Positions 59,311-64,000 of a stretch of 64,000 nucleotides of DNA are shown here, piece after piece. The position numbers were made by a program, and so were the translations under genes. Position 1 is the first letter of the stretch; the number at the start of each line of letters is the position of its first letter. Below the pieces are notes generated by a model, which was not told where the DNA came from, made no database searches, and worked only from the letters and a program-made list of their open reading frames with translations. Source of the stretch: Toxonevra muliebris (taxonomy: Eukaryota; Arthropoda; Insecta; Diptera; Pallopteridae); NCBI GenBank assembly GCA_963691655.1, contig OY829329.1, positions 7,516,708 to 7,580,707 on the forward strand, given 5' to 3'.

Positions 59311-59664
59311 TTCAAACTTCAGCTTCACATTCTGTTCCCCACTTAAGTAATGCATTGGAGTTTTTTATTCCTTTATGTAATTAACTTTTTTTTTAACTAT
59401 CTTAAAAACGCATAGTTTCCAAAACTCAGACGAATCCGGAAGACGTTTAGAATGGCTTCTTTAACAAACCACAAATTCAGGTACACGTCCTTTTTAATTA
59501 TAGCATTTTTCATCAATATTTAAAATTAATATAAATAAAAAATAATTACTTATGAGATTATTTTGATTATAAACAAAACGGCCCCAAGATCTACTCGCCC
59601 ACTTAGTGCAAACATTTGCATGATTTAATGATGACGTAATTTTTGTTTATATGCTCACATCATA

Positions 59665-59979
59665 TTCTTCAAACGAGTTCTCGAAAGTATTGCCTTTGCT
59701 GTCACTTCCTCCCAAACACTGTACGTAATTGAATTAAATACAATCCGATGATGATTCTAGCCATCACATTTGAATTCTCCAAAGAGAAAAAATGATCAGT
59801 TTGTTTCTGTAGTTGAATGAGATAGTGCGAACGAAAATAAATAAAAATATATTTCAAAAGAATACTAATAAGTGATTCATTAAAAATCGTGGTATTTTAA
59901 GTAAATAGTACAAAAACAATACAAACATTTAATACAAAAGTATATATATAATAAAAATATACGGATACAAAAGTGTAAA
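59665..59979 (+). promoter_or_regulatory. Conserved upstream/leader block of transglutaminase copy 3
   Basis: Homologous to the blocks before copies 1 and 2: TTGAATTAAATACAATC, TTTGAATTCTC, ATGATCAGTTTGTTTCTGTA and ACTAATAAGTGATTCATTAA. The initiator-like TCAGTT lies at 59796-59801, about 183 bp before the ATG. Confidence 0.5.
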
Positions 59980-62900
59980 ATGAATTCTTGGTACACGAGT
60001 TATGTTCCAAATTGGGTTAATCGTTGGTGGAGGCCACCACGTCCCGTAAATCCTTATCGTCCTGCTATTGAAAGTAATTACTGAAATTTTTACGTTATGT
60101 TAATTTTTAATACTAGTCTATACAAATATACTATTTACATATATGTATGTATGTACCCAGAGGATACAAATCGCATCATCACACATATTTTACATGAATG
60201 AAGCGCATACTTTTCGTAAGGGCTCAATTTCTTTTATACATTCCTCAACTTACATACATGTATTAAGGAATCTCATGCACAGTTCCATTATCGCTGATGC
60301 CAGTTTAGTTGATTTTCTACCTGATCGATTTTGTAAAATAAAATCCAAAACAAGTTATTTTGTGCACAATGCGTTTTAGTGTTTTTCTTAATTTTAAATA
60401 CATCAAATGCGTATTTGCCTTAAATATGAAAATTCTCTAAAAGTATGTTTTAAATGAAAGAAAAAATTCTTTTCAATCCTAAAATAAATATAAGCATTGA
60501 CAGCATTTTTTTACAGATAAATTTAATTATTTTTATCTGCAAAGAAAATTTATTGCGAAATTGATCTGAAATTTCCACAAAATAATTTTGTTTTTATATG
60601 CCGTCGATAAATATTTGCATAATATTTACTTTTTCACACTAGCTGAATACTCTATGTTATATTTATACTTATTGAATACTTTTTGACTTACGTTTGTTTT
60701 TGTAGTTTACATTAAACATGTTAAACTTGTTCTATTTGAAAACACTTGTTAGAATTTATTTAATAACAAAGATATTTTTTTGTTTGCATTGTTGTGTGTT
60801 TTTGCTTTTTGAAGAAAAATGTTTATTTTTTTGAAAATCAAAATGTATGTGTATGTATATATGCATTTATAAGTAGGTATATTTATTCGACGTTCAAAAA
60901 TAAGAAATTCAATTAAGCATGTAAAGTGTGTGTATTTTACATGGAAGCTTTTCGTTGCACAAATTTTGGTTCAATTAACCGGGCAAATCAATTTAAAAAT
61001 GGCAATCAAGTGTGAACTACTGTATATCTATCATCCTAATTAAAGTGACCTGTATATTGCGTTATCCACCAATTTGTTGTGTATGTGTCCACTTGTGGTA
61101 TTTTGTGTGTTGGGTGTTGTAAGTGGTATGCTTTGTATAAGGGTTTTGGTTTGTTTTCATTGTATGAGCAGAAACTATGGAAATCTTGCGTTTGCCACCT
61201 AAAATAATCTTCCTACGGATGTAGGTACGAGGATTCGCTTGCTCACGAGGTATGTCGTAATAGCTTATTGGCTGTCCGCCTCTATATGCTTTAATAGTAA
61301 ATGACAATCAAATCTTTGACTAATTGTATTTGTGTGCCTTCTTAAGATATTTATTCTTCCAAATCTTCAGCTTTCGCCAAAGGTTCGCTCAGGGTTAAGT
61401 CACTGTTATCATGAAAGTTTTTTCTTTTGAGAGAATTTAACTACATATTTTAATAAAACAAAAATTTCAGCTGAATAAATAGTTTCAATTTTAAATTGTT
61501 TATAATTTTTTTTAATTAAAAACAAAATTTTGTTAAAAATAAATCATTGTAAAACTTATTCTTTACCAAAGATTCTGATGTCTTATTTGTTGATTTTCGG
61601 TTAACCGTTTGGGAGAAATTAATTTATTACGAAAACTATGTGAAGAACTTTGATTGCTAATAACTTTTAAGCGGAATAATTTTTTCCCCATATAATTTTT
61701 GAACAGTATGGGTTTCTACTAAACAAATCAAATACTGTTAATTCTTATTAGTTTCTAGATTAATTTGATTTTATGCGGCACGCTTGAGTAAGCGTCACGC
61801 ACTTAATTTTTGACTGATTAAAATTCATCATTTCAGGTGAAACAAATGACGCTGTTTTGAGAATACAAATGGTTGATTTATGTCTCGAAGAAAATAATGA
61901 GGAGCATCATACTTCGCATTTCTTTACTGCAAAAGAAGCCTTAATAGTCAGACGTGGTGAACCATTTCGATTACGAATTCATCTCAACAGACCATTCAAC
62001 ATTAATACTGATGCTATTACCTTTATCTTTACTGTTGCTGATGAGGAGAAACCAAGTCCAGGACACGGAACATTAATAGTCATAGAGCCTCGTGATGGTA
62101 TCGATTTCTTAGGAGATCCTTACGACTGGGGCATCGGCATTGATACATACGATGAAAACGTTCTAAGTGTATTGATTAAACCTTCGGTTACTTGCCCAGT
62201 TACAGAATGGAAACTTGATATTGATACGAAACTACTGAGTGATGGTTCGAAAAGTTTTTCTATCGCTGTACCGATATATATACTTTTTAATCCATGGTGC
62301 AGTGATGATCAAGTATATATGGAGGATCGGGATGAGCGAAAAGAGTATGTAATGCACGATACAACATTAATTTGGCGTGGGTCTTATAATCGTATGCGTC
62401 CCTCTGTCTGGAAATTGGGCCAATTTGAACGTCATGTTTTGGAATGCTCACTTAAACTAGTTGGTACAGTCGGAAGAGTATCCGCTGCATATCGTGGAGA
62501 TCCTGTTCGCGTTTCACGTGCTCTTTCTGCTGCTGTTAACTCAGTGGATGATGATGGTGTTATACTTGGTAATTGGAGTGAAGATTTCTCAGGAGGTACT
62601 GCTCCGACAAAATGGTTAGGTTCAACAGAAATTTTGCAACAGTTTTATAAAACACAGAGACCGGTCAAATTTGGCCAATGCTGGAACTTCTCTGGGGTCT
62701 TAACAACAATTGCACGGTCCCTCGGTATTCCTTCGCGAATTGTTACATGCTATTCGGCCGCGCACGATACACAAGCTTCACTTACTGTTGATGTTTTCAT
62801 TGACAATAACAATAAGAAAATGGATGCAGAAACATCGGATTCCATTTGGAATTATCATGTTTGGAATGAAGTTTGGATGGATCGTCCAGATTTGGGTATT

Positions 62901-64000
62901 GGTCCTCATGGCTCATATGCTGGATGGCAAGTGGTTGATGCTACGCCTCAAGAGGCCTCTGATAATATGTATCGTGTTGGTCCAGCTTCCGTCATTGCAG
63001 TGAAAAATGGCGAAATATTGCGACCATTTGATTGTGGTTTTGTTTACTCTGAAGTAAATGCTGATAAGATTTACTGGCGTTATAATGGACCATATCAACC
63101 TATTAAACTGTTGCGAAAGGACACATTAGCTATTGGGCATTTGATAAGCACAAAGGCTGTACTGAAATGGGACCGTGAGGATATAACTGATACGTATAAG
63201 TATGAGGAAAAAACAGAAGAGGAACGTAATACCATGTTAAAGGCACTAAAACAATCTCACCATGCATTCAGTCGATATTACTTAAATGATAGTTTTAATG
63301 AAGTTGAGTTTGATATGGCTTTAAAAGATGACATTAAAATTGGTGAAACATTTTCAGTCGTTGTTCAAATAACTAACAAATCTAAAGAAAAGTTACACAC
63401 TGCTTCTGGACAGCTAAACTGTGACGCTGTATTGTATACAGGTATTAATGGTGAGGAGGTTAAGTCAATAGGGTTTGAAGTTGAAGTTCAACCAAATTCA
63501 ACGGAGCATGTTCGGATGGAAGTGATATTTGATGAGTACTTTACAAAGTTGACATCACAGGTAACTTAAATGTTTTGTCCCATATGCTAAAATTTATTTA
63601 TTTGACTTTTTAAGGCTTCCTTCAACATTTCCTGTTCGGCTAAAGTCACAGGTACTGATTATGAGTACTATGCTCAAGATGACTTCCGGGTACGAAAACC
63701 TGATATTAAATTCCATTTCCAAGGAAAAATAATCTCACAAGAACCTGTTGATGTTATTTTAAGACTCACTAATCCTTTGCCCATACCTTTGAAAAAGGGC
63801 ATATTTTACGTTGAAGGACCTGGCATTGAAAAACCTTTAAGGTTTAAGGTAAATATTATTTTAATGACATTACTCTTTGGGTATTTGAATAAATATTCCT
63901 CAGATATCTGAAATACCTATTGGTGGCACTGCTGCATCAACCTTCAAATATGTGCCACCTTATGCGGGTCGCGGTACTATGCTTGCCAAATTCTCCTCAA
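59980..64000 (+). CDS. Tg: Transglutaminase, tandem copy 3 (3' end beyond window)
   Basis: Coding exons 59980-60073, 61837-63560, 63615-63848 and 63904 to the window edge; the reading frame is open to the end and, by comparison with copies 1 and 2, only about 15-20 codons are missing. Catalytic Cys313 (FGQCWNFSG), His in WNYHVWNEVW and Asp in GWQVVDATPQE are present. The core is slightly different from the other copies (CWNFSGVLTTIARS instead of CWVFAG). The N-terminal exon is longer, 31 codons, rich in aromatic and Arg residues (MNSWYTSYVPNWVNRWWRPP), and no signal peptide is evident. Exon 2 is one codon longer than in copies 1 and 2. In exon 1 the donor GTAATTACTGAAAT is intact. Confidence 0.95.
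61195..61423 (-). other. Possible minus-strand coding exons inside the copy 3 intron
   Basis: Two tracts read like coding sequence on the minus strand. From an acceptor (TTCTCTCAAAAG) at 61424, the exon 61423-61351 gives a frame ending NSDLTLSEPLAKAEDLEE and a stop. Further along, from AAAG near 61287 down to about 61195, a frame gives RGGQPISYYDIPREQANP and RTYIRRKIIL before turning low-complexity. Neither has an ATG. They could be alternative 3' exons of an overlapping minus-strand gene, or chance frames. Product not recognised. Confidence 0.25.

Larger units (their letters stand above)
57774..59664. other. Intergenic spacer between transglutaminase copies 2 and 3
   Basis: Copy 2 polyadenylation signal AATAAA at 57811-57816. 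No gene seen. Near 58530-58560 and 58798-58830 a CGCCCTGAGGCTGCCTTC-type block and its inverse (GAAGGCTGCCTCAGGGCGGC) face each other about 240 bp apart, suggesting a miniature element with CCCGCAAGGCCGCC-like ends. Two dispersed repeats are listed at 58832 and 59180. Confidence 0.55.

Noticed and set aside
60143..60379. 78-codon ORF in the copy 3 intron
   Set aside because: It is intronic sequence also present in diverged form after exon 1 of copies 1 and 2, where the frame is not kept.

Overview
The window is nuclear DNA of a higher fly (Diptera). It is AT-rich, has short GT-AG introns, and codes for proteins very close to Drosophila ones without being identical. Abundant small DNA transposons, non-LTR fragments and a tRNA-derived SINE, with relatively long intergenic stretches, fit a fly with a larger genome than Drosophila, such as a tephritid fruit fly. 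That last step is inference from recalled protein similarity, not a database result. Every gene model was built by hand by joining exons at GT/AG sites; each complete model sums to a whole number of codons.

Layout. 1-10.9 kb holds no convincing gene, only AT-rich DNA with repeats, including a 778-bp hAT-like foldback element with an 8-bp target duplication. 10.9-18.9 kb (+) is a complete 16-exon DOCK-C family guanine-nucleotide exchange factor (Zizimin-related, DOCK6/7/8-like). 19.7-20.8 kb (-) is RNA polymerase I/III subunit RPAC1, convergent with the DOCK gene. 21.7-25.0 kb (+) is an ATRIP/mus304-like checkpoint protein, head to head with RPAC1. 25.5-28.2 kb is a repeat island: a long inverted repeat with a third internal copy, then the 3' end of a non-LTR retrotransposon. 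28.3-29.5 kb (-) is eIF3 subunit i and 30.9-32.0 kb (-) is mitochondrial copper chaperone SCO1. 36.2-42.1 kb (-) is striatin/Cka, whose large intron carries a SINE with a 13-bp target duplication. 42-48 kb is gene-poor.

48.2-64.0 kb (+) is a tandem array of three transglutaminase genes (the third cut off by the window edge). They share the same four-exon coding structure, near-identical exon sizes, a conserved promoter-proximal block and intact Cys-His-Asp catalytic triads, but have diverging N-terminal exons. The single-copy genes are unrelated housekeeping or signalling functions (rRNA/tRNA transcription, translation initiation, cytochrome oxidase assembly, ATR signalling, STRIPAK scaffold, Rho GTPase activation). 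The transglutaminase cluster is the lineage-specific part and the most interesting biology here, with the structured transposable elements next.
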